From assembly GCF_000381985.1 (NCBI RefSeq), contig NZ_KB907338.1, positions 310,001-374,000 of the forward strand: a stretch of DNA of 64,000 bases, read 5' to 3'. Positions within the stretch are counted from its first letter, which is position 1, and the number at the start of each line of letters is the position of its first letter. This DNA comes from Novispirillum itersonii subsp. itersonii ATCC 12639. Lineage in GTDB: Bacteria; Pseudomonadota; Alphaproteobacteria; Rhodospirillales; Rhodospirillaceae. Of the stretch, positions 56,601 to 64,000 are shown piece by piece. Made by a program: the position numbers and the translations under genes. The notes below the pieces were generated by a model. The model saw only the letters and a program-made list of their open reading frames with translations. It had not been told where the DNA came from and made no database searches.

Positions 56601-58019
56601 ATGAACGAATATGTCGCCCCCGGCCTGTTTGATCGGCTGAGTTCACTGTGGCACGAACTGGTGTCCAGCCGTGCCCCGGATCTGGTGGAGAATATTCAGC
56701 CCGCTCTGCCCGCCGATGATCTGGGGCGGGTGCGGGAACAGATGAACGCCTGCCTTGAGGCCAAGGGGGGGGAGGTGTCGGCGCGGGCGCGGGCCGCAGC
56801 GCTGGGCAAGGCCTATCTGCGGCTGGATCCTGAAGGGCGGCGGCGGTTTCTGACCGTGATGGCCGCTGATTTCGATGTTGACCGCGCGGCGGTGGATGCG
56901 GCGGTCGAGGCGCTGACCAAGGCCCCGGCGGAAAAGCGCCCGGCGTCGGAAGAGGCCCTGCGCACGGCGCTGGAAGCGCCGCGCCTGCGGCTGCTGACCC
57001 AGTTTAACGCCCTGCCCAATGGGGTGAAGTTTCTGGTCGATATGCGGGCGGAGCTGATGGCCCTGTCCCGCCAGCACCCGGAGCTGAAGGGGCTGGAAAC
57101 CGATCTGCGCAATCTGCTGACCCGGTGGTTTGACGTCGGCTTTCTGGAGCTGCGGCGGATCACCTGGGACAGCCCGGCCTCGATTCTGGAAAAACTGATG
57201 GCTTACGAGGCGGTGCATGCCATCCGCAGCTGGGATGACCTGAAGAACCGTCTTGATTCTGACCGTCGCCTGTTTGCCTTTTTCCATCCGCGCATGCCCG
57301 ATGAGCCGTTGATTTTCGTGCAGGTGGCGTTGCTGCCGGAAATGGCGGGCAATATTCAGGATCTGCTGGATGTCTCGGCCCCGCTGGGGGATCCGGCGAA
57401 AGCGACGACGGCGATTTTCTACTCCATCTCCAACGCCCAGCAGGGGCTGGCCGGGATCAGCTTCGGCAATTTCCTGATCAAGAAGGTGGTCGAGGTGCTG
57501 CTGGGGGAATTCCCCGGTCTGAAGACTTTTGCCACCCTGTCCCCGGTGCCGGGGTTCCTCAGCTGGCTGGCCCAGCAGGAGCAGGCGGAAAAGGCCGGTG
57601 GCCCGGCCCTGCTGACCCCGGCAGAGGCGAAGGCCCTGAAACCGCTGCTGGATGTGGCCCCGCTGTCGGCCACCATCGGCGGGGTGCGCTGGTGGCATGA
57701 TGCCGGTCAGGCCGATATGCTCCAGCCGGTGATCCTGCGGCTGACCGCCCGGTATCTGGCGCAGGAAAAGCGGGCCGGGCGCAAGGGGGCGGCGCCGACG
57801 GCGCTGGACCCGGTGGCGCATTTCCACCTGACCAACGGGGCACGGATCGAACGGCTGAACTGGCTGGGCGATACCTCGGCCAAGGGCATGGCCCAGTCGG
57901 CGGGGATGATGGTCAATTACCTTTACCGTCTGGCCGAGATCGAAAAGAACCACGAAACCTATGCCGAACGGGGGACGGCGGTGCTGTCCCCGGCGGTCAA
58001 GGCCCTGCTGAAAGGGTAA
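56601..58019 (+). CDS. Malonyl-CoA decarboxylase
   Basis: A 472-residue enzyme converting malonyl-CoA to acetyl-CoA and CO2. The family core is plain: an all-helical N-terminal half, then FHPRMPDEPLIFVQVAL, TTAIFYSISNAQQGLAGISFGNFLIKKVVE, LKTFATLSPVPGFLSWL and DPVAHFHLTNGARIERLNWLGD (catalytic His in AHFHLTNGA). In Rhizobiales-type relatives it works with malonyl-CoA synthetase and a malonate transporter; neither is here. AAAGGA precedes the ATG, and TTATGATTATAG upstream could be a -10 region. Confidence 0.93.
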   Translation: MNEYVAPGLFDRLSSLWHELVSSRAPDLVENIQPALPADDLGRVREQMNACLEAKGGEVSARARAAALGKAYLRLDPEGRRRFLTVMAADFDVDRAAVDAAVEALTKAPAEKRPASEEALRTALEAPRLRLLTQFNALPNGVKFLVDMRAELMALSRQHPELKGLETDLRNLLTRWFDVGFLELRRITWDSPASILEKLMAYEAVHAIRSWDDLKNRLDSDRRLFAFFHPRMPDEPLIFVQVALLPEMAGNIQDLLDVSAPLGDPAKATTAIFYSISNAQQGLAGISFGNFLIKKVVEVLLGEFPGLKTFATLSPVPGFLSWLAQQEQAEKAGGPALLTPAEAKALKPLLDVAPLSATIGGVRWWHDAGQADMLQPVILRLTARYLAQEKRAGRKGAAPTALDPVAHFHLTNGARIERLNWLGDTSAKGMAQSAGMMVNYLYRLAEIEKNHETYAERGTAVLSPAVKALLKG

Positions 58020-58021
58020 GG

Positions 58022-58058
58022 GCATAAAGGGGGCCGCGGAGACAGGCCCCCTTTATGC
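58022..58058. terminator. Bidirectional hairpin terminator between malonyl-CoA decarboxylase and MCP
   Basis: GCATAAAGGGGGCC / GGCCCCCTTTATGC, perfect 14-bp stem with 9-nt loop, between convergent genes. The T tract is inside the stem. Confidence 0.75.
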
Positions 58059-58115
58059 GATGCCGGTCAGGGGGCCTGCCGGGTGAACCCCGACCGGATG
58101 GATCCCCATCAGATG

Positions 58116-60089
58116 TTACAGGCTGCGGATGTGCCCGAAGAAACGGTCAACATCCTGTTTCAGGGTATCAGCCTGCCGGGCCAGATCGGCGGCGGCAGAC
58201 AGCACCTGCTCCGCGCTCTCCCCGGTCTGCCGGGATCCATCGGTCACACCGATGACGCTGCGGGAGACTTCCTGCGTGCCCTTGGCCGCTTCGGCGACGT
58301 TCTGCGCGATTTCGCGGGTGGACTGCCCCTGATCGTCCACCGCCCCGGCAATATCACCGGACAGGCCGTTGATGGTGCCGATCACGCTTCCGATGCTGCG
58401 GATTGCCTCGACCACTTCCGCCGAGACCCGCTGGATCTCGCCGATCTGGCGGCCTATCTCGTCCGTGGCCCGGCCGGTCTGGGTTGCCAGACTTTTGACC
58501 TCGTTGGCGACAACGGCGAAGCCTTTTCCGGCTTCTCCGGCGCGGGCGGATTCAATCGTGGCATTCAGGGCCAGCAGGTTGGTCTGATTGGCAATATCGT
58601 TGATCAGGCCGACGATCTGACTGATCCGTTCGGTTGCCTCGACCAGAGACTGAACGGTGAGATCCGTCTTTTCTGTGACTGACATGGCCTGTTCCGCGAC
58701 ATCGCGTGACTGCTGCGCCCTGTCAGAAATGCTGGCGATGCTGGTGGCCAGCAGTTCGGTGGACTGGGCAACGCCCTGCACGTTCACCGATGCTTCTTCC
58801 GTCGCGGCGGCGGCGGCGGTGGCATCCTGCGCCGACTGTTCTGCCGTTGCGGTCAGGGTGCGGGCCGTCTCTTCCATTTTCAGGGCTGAGGCAGCGACCC
58901 TGCCGAGGCCAGAGGAAATGCGGGCATCAAAGTCTGTAATCGCCTGCTCGACCCGGTCAGCCCGTTCCTGCTGGGCTTTGCGGGCGTTCTCCTGTTCCTG
59001 CTCCAGCCGTTCCCGCTGCAGGGCGTTATCACGGAAGATCACCACGGCTGCCGCCATGGCCCCGATTTCGTCCTGTCGTCCTTCGCCGGGGATGGCAACC
59101 CCGGTATGACCGTCAGCAAGCTGGCGCATGGCGGCGGTCATGGAGGCCAGCGGGCGGGCAACAATGCGGTGCAGGCCCTGATGCAGCAGCAGAAGAAGGA
59201 TCAGGGCGGCGGCAACCCCGGCGATCAGGGCAGAAACACGGAATGCCTGTAAACCTGCGAAGGCACGGTCGCGGTCTGCGACCAGAGCCAGCGACCATTC
59301 CGCACCGGGAACCCGGATTGGGGTGAAGACCACCAGAGAGCCGCCCGCGGGACCGCTGACGCTTTGCAGGCCGGGGCCGATGGCCGGGGTTTCGCCGGGA
59401 AACAGATCTTTCAGGGTTTTGGTCACCATGCCGGGATCCGGATGAATCAGCACGGTACCCTGTGCATCCGTGATGAAGGCGTGCCCCAGTCCGCCGAGCC
59501 TGATCGCATCAATCATCGCTGACAGGGTTTTGACATTAAAGTTGCCGGCGGCGACCCCGTTGAATGTCCCGCCGGGCTTTACCGGCGCGGAGATGGTCAT
59601 GGTCAGCTGTTTGGTGGCGACGTTCATGAATGGCGGGATCAGAACCATCGTCCCGCTGTCCTTGACCCTGACGTACCAGGGGCGGGTGCGGGCGTCGAAG
59701 CCATCCGGCAGTTTGGCCAGCGGCCACATGGTGAAGGTGCCGTCGGCGGTGCCGACGAAGGCATTCTCAAAGGCCCCGGTGAAGGCCTGACTCTTCAGCA
59801 GCGGCAGGACCCGATCCGGCGCCGGATCGGTCGTTGCCATGTCTGCCAGTGCCGTGATCAGGGTGCTGCGGGCTTCCAGCCAGTTGTGGATGCTGTCGCT
59901 GGTGCTTTGCCCCAGCAGAGACAGGCTGCTTTCCAGATCGTCGCGGATCACCTGCCGCTGATGCAGGTCCATGTAGACCGCGAAGGCAGAGAAGATGAAC
60001 AGGATTGCTGCGGCGATAACACCAAGCAGTCTGGTGATCATGCTGCGGGTGTGCAGCCCGGCGGTGGCCGGTTTTATAAGCGTTTGCAT
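58116..60089 (-). CDS. Methyl-accepting chemotaxis protein with dCache sensor
   Basis: A 657-residue chemoreceptor: TM1 ([23 protein letters not shown], about 17-39), double-Cache periplasmic domain (about 45-290, with [16 protein letters not shown] and [19 protein letters not shown], and [18 protein letters not shown]), TM2 (about 305-325), HAMP, and a signalling domain with [21 protein letters not shown]. The amino-acid-type dCache motif is incomplete: Phe replaces the first Tyr before R-x-W-Y and Asn replaces the later Asp, so its ligand is probably not a common amino acid (inference). ATG 60089 (MQTLIKP) is chosen; ATG 60041 is possible. Confidence 0.9.
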   Translation of the reverse strand: MQTLIKPATAGLHTRSMITRLLGVIAAAILFIFSAFAVYMDLHQRQVIRDDLESSLSLLGQSTSDSIHNWLEARSTLITALADMATTDPAPDRVLPLLKSQAFTGAFENAFVGTADGTFTMWPLAKLPDGFDARTRPWYVRVKDSGTMVLIPPFMNVATKQLTMTISAPVKPGGTFNGVAAGNFNVKTLSAMIDAIRLGGLGHAFITDAQGTVLIHPDPGMVTKTLKDLFPGETPAIGPGLQSVSGPAGGSLVVFTPIRVPGAEWSLALVADRDRAFAGLQAFRVSALIAGVAAALILLLLLHQGLHRIVARPLASMTAAMRQLADGHTGVAIPGEGRQDEIGAMAAAVVIFRDNALQRERLEQEQENARKAQQERADRVEQAITDFDARISSGLGRVAASALKMEETARTLTATAEQSAQDATAAAAATEEASVNVQGVAQSTELLATSIASISDRAQQSRDVAEQAMSVTEKTDLTVQSLVEATERISQIVGLINDIANQTNLLALNATIESARAGEAGKGFAVVANEVKSLATQTGRATDEIGRQIGEIQRVSAEVVEAIRSIGSVIGTINGLSGDIAGAVDDQGQSTREIAQNVAEAAKGTQEVSRSVIGVTDGSRQTGESAEQVLSAAADLARQADTLKQDVDRFFGHIRSL

Positions 60090-60326
60090 CGATGATTGAC
60101 TTCCCCATCCCATCCGGCGGCTGGCGGATGGGTATTTTTTTCCCCACCGAAAGCGTATGCATCGGGATCTGTATGCTGTCAACTGACCGTTTCATAATGT
60201 GGGCTGAGGCTGGGGCTGGGGCTGGGTGGGGCGACCGGGTTTGCGGCCAGGCTGCAGATGCCCCATATCTCCATCCGCTGTGATTGTCTGCTGGACGCAG
60301 TTGCTGTGATAAAGGATGCTAAGGCT

Positions 60327-60812
60327 ATGGATGACGCCCTGCTTGACCTCTATTCAACCCGGATGAAGGCGCTGGGGGCGGCGGTGAAGGAAGATCACCG
60401 GCTGCCCGCGCCGACCGTGACCGTAAAACGCCGCAGCCCGCTGTGTGGCAGCCAGATCACCCTTGATCTGGTGCTGGATGCCGCCGGGCGGGTGACTGCC
60501 ACCGGCTATGCGGTCCGCGCCTGCGCCCTTTCGGCGGCGGCGTCTGCGATTGTCATCACAGCGGCGGTGGGGTGCGATGTGGTTGAATTGCGACGGATCC
60601 GCGATCTGGTCCGCGCCATGCTGAAGGGGGAGGAGGTCACCTTCCCCGGCGGGCGGTGGGAGGATCTGGAGATCCTGCGGCCCGCCCAGATGGTGCGGTC
60701 GCGCCACGGCTCGGCAATGTTGCCGTTCGAGGCGGCGGTCGAGGCGCTGGAGCAGGCGGCGGAAACGCTGAAAGATAATGAAATTTCCCCCGTTGCCGGA
60801 GGAACCGCTTGA
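60327..60812 (+). CDS. IscU/NifU-like iron-sulfur cluster scaffold homologue
   Basis: A 161-residue IscU-fold protein: LYSTRMKALGA at the start, first ligand cysteine in RRSPLCGSQITLDLVLD (about Cys38), second in YAVRACALSAAASAIV, and the C-terminal RHGSAMLPFEAAVEALEQA, where the usual third cysteine (R-x-x-C-A-x-L-P) is serine. Known IscU/SufU proteins build [2Fe-2S] clusters using three cysteines, so this one may have a changed role. ATG 60327 has AAGG upstream. A divergent chemoreceptor precedes it; a PAS protein gene follows after 82 nt. Confidence 0.8.
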   Translation: MDDALLDLYSTRMKALGAAVKEDHRLPAPTVTVKRRSPLCGSQITLDLVLDAAGRVTATGYAVRACALSAAASAIVITAAVGCDVVELRRIRDLVRAMLKGEEVTFPGGRWEDLEILRPAQMVRSRHGSAMLPFEAAVEALEQAAETLKDNEISPVAGGTA

Positions 60813-60894
60813 AGGCACCGTGGGGCTGACGTAAACAACATGCCAGACTGGTCGTGTAAACCAAACCAGAACATCCGTGGGGCCAAGTGACACC

Positions 60895-61344
60895 ATGAGC
60901 CGTCTCGTCCTGATTTTGCGCCATCAACAGTTAAAAGAGCTTTACCAGCGCTGGTTGAAGCTGTGTGAAGGCGAACACCTGCCGATGGCCCAGGATCTGG
61001 AGCCCGTCGAACTGCGCCCGTGGCTGGATAATCTGGTGGTGCTGGATGTGTCGGTGGATGGCGATGATTTCGTCTACGCCTACTATGGCCGCACCTTTGC
61101 CAGCGCCTTCCATGCTGATACCGTCGGCAAGTCGGTGGCGGCGCTGCCGAAGGAGCAGGCCGATATCCTGAAGCAGGAATACGACCGTGTGGTGCGGGAA
61201 CGCATCCCTGTCGCCCGCCTGTACGAAGCCGATTTTGACGGCGAGGTGCAGAAGTGGGAACGGCTGGTCCTGCCGCTGTTTGATGATCAGGGCGAGGTGG
61301 TCAAGCTGCTGGTCAGCGCCTATCGCCTGACCAACCAGTCCTGA
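60895..61344 (+). CDS. PAS_5-type single-domain PAS protein
   Basis: A 149-residue soluble protein. Its pattern (LKELYQRWLKLCEGEHLPMAQDLEPVELRPWLDNLVVLDVSVDGDDFVYAYYGRTF…VGKS and the C-terminal KWERLVLPLFDDQGEVVKLLVSAYRL) is that of PAS_5 (PF07310) proteins common in Alphaproteobacteria, with no effector domain. Some relatives may act as small signalling partners, but no function is known. ATG 60895 is chosen over GTG 60877; the ribosome site is weak for both. It ends 66 nt before the FtsK-like gene. Confidence 0.8.
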   Translation: MSRLVLILRHQQLKELYQRWLKLCEGEHLPMAQDLEPVELRPWLDNLVVLDVSVDGDDFVYAYYGRTFASAFHADTVGKSVAALPKEQADILKQEYDRVVRERIPVARLYEADFDGEVQKWERLVLPLFDDQGEVVKLLVSAYRLTNQS

Positions 61345-61410
61345 CGGCTGCGCCGCGTTTCCTGATTCCTGATCCTGTTGTGACCTCTTGATAAATGGAG
61401 TACCGGGCGC

Positions 61411-64000
61411 ATGTCCGTTGAACAGTTCACCAGTCGTGGCACCCCTTCTGAGCTTAAGGAGAAGCTGACGGCAGGCGAGTTCAATCTGTGGTGTGCGGTT
61501 AATTCCAAACCCTATCGCCTTGCCCGTCATGTCTGGCCCGACGGTGCATGGGAATGGGATGTGGAATACATGCCCGGCCGCCCGGAAGGCACGGTTGCCT
61601 ATGGTACCGCGCAGGAAGACGAGCATCTGGCGGCAATGGCCGCCTTTGCCTTTGTCGCCGGGGTCGAATGGCAGGAAGCCCTGATCCGCGTGCGGGAAGA
61701 AAAGCCCGGTGACTGGGAAGAGGCGCTGTCCGATTCCCCGGCCCAGACCCTGACCGCGCAGGCCGTCGATGCCGCGTGGGCGGTGGCCCATGCCGATGAC
61801 GACGTTGCCCCCGCCCCGGCTGAGGGAACCCCCGGGGATGTGATTTTTGATGAGGGTCCTGCCGAGGGGGAAACCCCTGAGGGTATGATGGCCCCCGAGG
61901 CTGGCATGTCCCCGTACCCGCAGCCGCCTCAGGCGGCCTCGGCGGTTGACGATCAGGTGCTGTCTGCCCTGTTCGCCGGGGAAGAGGCGGTGGATGACAG
62001 CCCCTATGCCGCTCTGGATGCGGCTGGTACCCCGGATGATCTCCCGGACAGCGTTCCGGACATCGCCGCCCCTGACGAGAGCGGCGGATATGACGACGGG
62101 GCATATCAGCCTGCGGCTTATGATGCTGCTTATGATCCGGCGGTCTACGGGGATGAGACCGGCATGGTGACCGACCCCGGCCTGACCGTCGGAGAGGCGG
62201 AAGCCCCGGTGGAAGAGCCCGCCGCGGTGCGGATTCTGCCGGAGCATATTCTGGCTGCTGCGGCTGACGGGGCCCCGGCATTTGACCCGGAAACCATTGC
62301 CCGTTTTGCCGAAACCGATGAACTGACCGGCGAACCGGTCGAAGATCCCGACTTCTCTGCCGGGTTCGGGGCGGTGTTCCCCGACGCTGAGACCGTGACG
62401 GCTGAAGAGTTCGGCGCGGTGATCGGCGGCGGACCTGACGGTGCGCCCGATGCCGACGCCGACACCGACGCAGACGGCGCAACGGATCCGGCGGCGGAGA
62501 CGGTCGCTGAGCCTGAAGAGTATCCGGCCCCGCCGATGACCCTGCTGCAGGCTGCCCCGGGGCGGGAGGATGACGACTCCGACGAGGCCGGTCTGGCCGG
62601 GCAGGCGCGGATGCTGGAAACCGTGCTGAAGAATTTTAAGGTCCGTGGCGAGATCATGGAAGTGAAGGCCGGGCCGGTCGTCACCCTGTTTGAGTTCGAG
62701 CCGGTGCCGGGCACCAAATCCTCGACCGTGATCAACCTGTCCGATGACATTGCCCGCTCGATGAGCGCCGTTACGGCCCGCGTTGCCGTGGTGCCGGGCC
62801 GCTCCGCCATCGGGGTGGAACTGCCGAACGCCACCCGCGAGACGGTCTATTTGCGCGAGATGCTGGAAAGCCCGGCCTATGCTGACCATTCCGGACGTCT
62901 GCCGCTGGTGCTGGGCAAGGATATCGGCGGGGATCCGGTGGTGGTCGATCTGGCCAAGATGCCGCACCTGCTGATTGCCGGGACCACCGGATCAGGCAAA
63001 TCGGTGGGCATCAACACCATGATCCTGTCGCTGCTGTACCGGCTGTCGCCGCAGCGCTGCCGCCTGATCATGGTGGACCCGAAGATGCTGGAGCTCAGCG
63101 TCTACGACGGTATCCCGCACCTGCTGACTCCGGTGGTGACCGACCCGAAAAAGGCGGTGGTTGCCCTGAAGTGGGCGGTGAAGGAAATGGAAACCCGCTA
63201 CCGCAATATGGCGGCGCTGGGGGTGCGCAATATCGAGGGCTATAACGAGCGTGCCGCCGAGCTGACCGCCCGGGGCGAGCAGGTGACCCGCAAGGTGCAG
63301 ACCGGCTTTGACCGCGAAACCGGCGAACCGACCTTTGAAGACCAGATCATCGACCTGACCGAACTGCCCTATATCGTGGTGGTGGTCGATGAAATGGCTG
63401 ACCTGATGCTGGTGGCCGGTAAAGAGATTGAGGCCACGATCCAGCGTCTGGCACAGATGGCGCGGGCGGCGGGGATCCACCTGATCATGGCGACCCAGCG
63501 CCCCAGCGTTGACGTGATCACCGGCACCATCAAGGCAAACTTCCCGACCCGGATCTCTTTTCAGGTCACCAGCAAGATCGACAGCCGCACCATTCTGGGT
63601 GAACAGGGGGCCGAGCAGCTTCTGGGGCAGGGCGACATGCTGTATATGGCCTCCGGCGGGCGGGTGACCCGTGTGCATGGGCCGTTTGTCTCTGATACGG
63701 AAGTCGAGCGGGTGGTGCGCCACCTGAAAGACTTCTGCGGCGAGCCGGATTATCTGCACACCATCACCGAGGAAGAAGACGACACCGACGCCGATGATGA
63801 TGCAGGCGGGGTGTTTGACGCCACTGCCATGGGCGAAGGCGGCTATGACGACCCCTATGATCAGGCGGTGGCGCTGGTGCTGCGGGAACAGAAGGTCTCG
63901 GTCAGCTTTATCCAGCGGCATCTGCAGATCGGCTATAACCGTGCTGCCCGTATTGTCGAGAAGATGGAGGCGGAAGGCATCATCAGTGCCGCCAACCATG
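61411..64000 (+). CDS. ftsK: FtsK/SpoIIIE-type DNA translocase lacking membrane segments (3' end outside window)
   Basis: 863 residues are visible. The C-terminal part is a standard FtsK motor: alpha/beta domains from about 395, Walker A GTTGSGKS (524-531), Walker [12 protein letters not shown] (Asp660, Glu661), then [53 protein letters not shown] and a gamma winged helix (about 817 on, [22 protein letters not shown]) that reads KOPS-like sites. The N-terminus is not FtsK: about 110 soluble residues ([20 protein letters not shown]…EWDVEYMPG…[15 protein letters not shown]) that I do not recognise, followed by about 280 acidic, Ala/Asp/Pro-rich residues. No transmembrane helices are present and the upstream gene ends in another frame, so this is not a split FtsK. 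Confidence 0.9.
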   Translation, partial: MSVEQFTSRGTPSELKEKLTAGEFNLWCAVNSKPYRLARHVWPDGAWEWDVEYMPGRPEGTVAYGTAQEDEHLAAMAAFAFVAGVEWQEALIRVREEKPGDWEEALSDSPAQTLTAQAVDAAWAVAHADDDVAPAPAEGTPGDVIFDEGPAEGETPEGMMAPEAGMSPYPQPPQAASAVDDQVLSALFAGEEAVDDSPYAALDAAGTPDDLPDSVPDIAAPDESGGYDDGAYQPAAYDAAYDPAVYGDETGMVTDPGLTVGEAEAPVEEPAAVRILPEHILAAAADGAPAFDPETIARFAETDELTGEPVEDPDFSAGFGAVFPDAETVTAEEFGAVIGGGPDGAPDADADTDADGATDPAAETVAEPEEYPAPPMTLLQAAPGREDDDSDEAGLAGQARMLETVLKNFKVRGEIMEVKAGPVVTLFEFEPVPGTKSSTVINLSDDIARSMSAVTARVAVVPGRSAIGVELPNATRETVYLREMLESPAYADHSGRLPLVLGKDIGGDPVVVDLAKMPHLLIAGTTGSGKSVGINTMILSLLYRLSPQRCRLIMVDPKMLELSVYDGIPHLLTPVVTDPKKAVVALKWAVKEMETRYRNMAALGVRNIEGYNERAAELTARGEQVTRKVQTGFDRETGEPTFEDQIIDLTELPYIVVVVDEMADLMLVAGKEIEATIQRLAQMARAAGIHLIMATQRPSVDVITGTIKANFPTRISFQVTSKIDSRTILGEQGAEQLLGQGDMLYMASGGRVTRVHGPFVSDTEVERVVRHLKDFCGEPDYLHTITEEEDDTDADDDAGGVFDATAMGEGGYDDPYDQAVALVLREQKVSVSFIQRHLQIGYNRAARIVEKMEAEGIISAANH

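Noticed and set aside
60201-60230. Short GGGGCT/GGGGCTG repeats upstream of the IscU-like gene
   Set aside because: Low-complexity tract of three short units; too small to call an element.
60931-62967. Open minus-strand frame opposite the PAS and FtsK-like genes
   Set aside because: Shadow frame; the plus-strand frame continues without stops to the window end and ends in a clear FtsK motor. Its extent made me check that the novel N-domain is really in frame with the motor, and it is.

Overview
The window is chromosomal DNA from a high-GC Gram-negative bacterium, most likely an alphaproteobacterium of the Rhodospirillales/Azospirillales type. The evidence is the ScfR-family propionate regulator divergent from pccBA, a PPi-type phosphofructokinase, several methyl-accepting chemotaxis proteins, a MaeB-type malic enzyme, an alphaproteobacterial style tRNA-Ile(CAU), and a Fur/Mur-like box with TGCAA/TTGCA arms. 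Genes are tightly packed with strong G/C third-position bias. Most of the window is ordinary core genome; mobile-DNA traces are limited to one phage-type protein remnant beside a tRNA and some intergenic repeats.

Layout. 0-5 kb: end of a UPF0114 membrane protein, ettA, a LysE-type exporter, a nitroreductase, a polyvalent phage-protein remnant and tRNA-Ile(CAU). 5-9.5 kb: a membrane hybrid histidine kinase convergent with lipB, then tRNA-Leu(GAG). 9.5-13.5 kb: mgtE, a VOC protein, and a coupled DUF2157/GDYXXLXY membrane gene pair. 13.6-17.9 kb: two tandem paralogous chemoreceptors. 18.3-24.4 kb: a propionyl-CoA module (pccR, pccB, pccA, bioY) with a PccR-type operator between pccR and pccB. 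24.9-29.4 kb: maeB and a REC-GGDEF-EAL regulator. 29.4-34.3 kb: TetR/SMR pair, cysS, uraA, a second TetR. 34.4-39.1 kb: RND pump (adaptor and permease) divergent from its TetR. 39.2-42.0 kb: iron ABC transporter (binding protein and permease, no ATPase) behind a Fur-like box. 42-45.6 kb: two GNATs, PPi-phosphofructokinase, a BOF-fold periplasmic protein and a GyrI-like protein. 45.7-47.9 kb: extensin-like lipoprotein and PBP4-type DD-peptidase. 48.3-52.9 kb: a five-PAS soluble histidine kinase followed by a REC-HD-GYP c-di-GMP phosphodiesterase. 52.9-58 kb: histidine phosphatase, D-amino acid dehydrogenase, Nnr repair enzyme, malonyl-CoA decarboxylase. 58-64 kb: a dCache chemoreceptor, an IscU-like protein, a PAS protein, and an FtsK/SpoIIIE translocase cut by the window edge.

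Functional links. PCC needs biotin, so bioY beside pccBA makes sense, and MaeB can turn the resulting C4 acids into pyruvate. Two c-di-GMP degrading regulators, two complex kinases and three chemoreceptors point to a motile, signalling-rich lifestyle.

Most unusual observations: (1) the FtsK-type translocase has no membrane segments and starts with an unrecognised soluble domain; (2) an intergenic repeat element occurs at two loci with compensatory changes in its hairpins; (3) two unrelated 35-bp-period tandem repeats lie in intergenic regions; (4) a phage polyvalent toxin-like remnant abuts the 3' end of tRNA-Ile; (5) the IscU-like protein appears to lack the third cluster-ligand cysteine.
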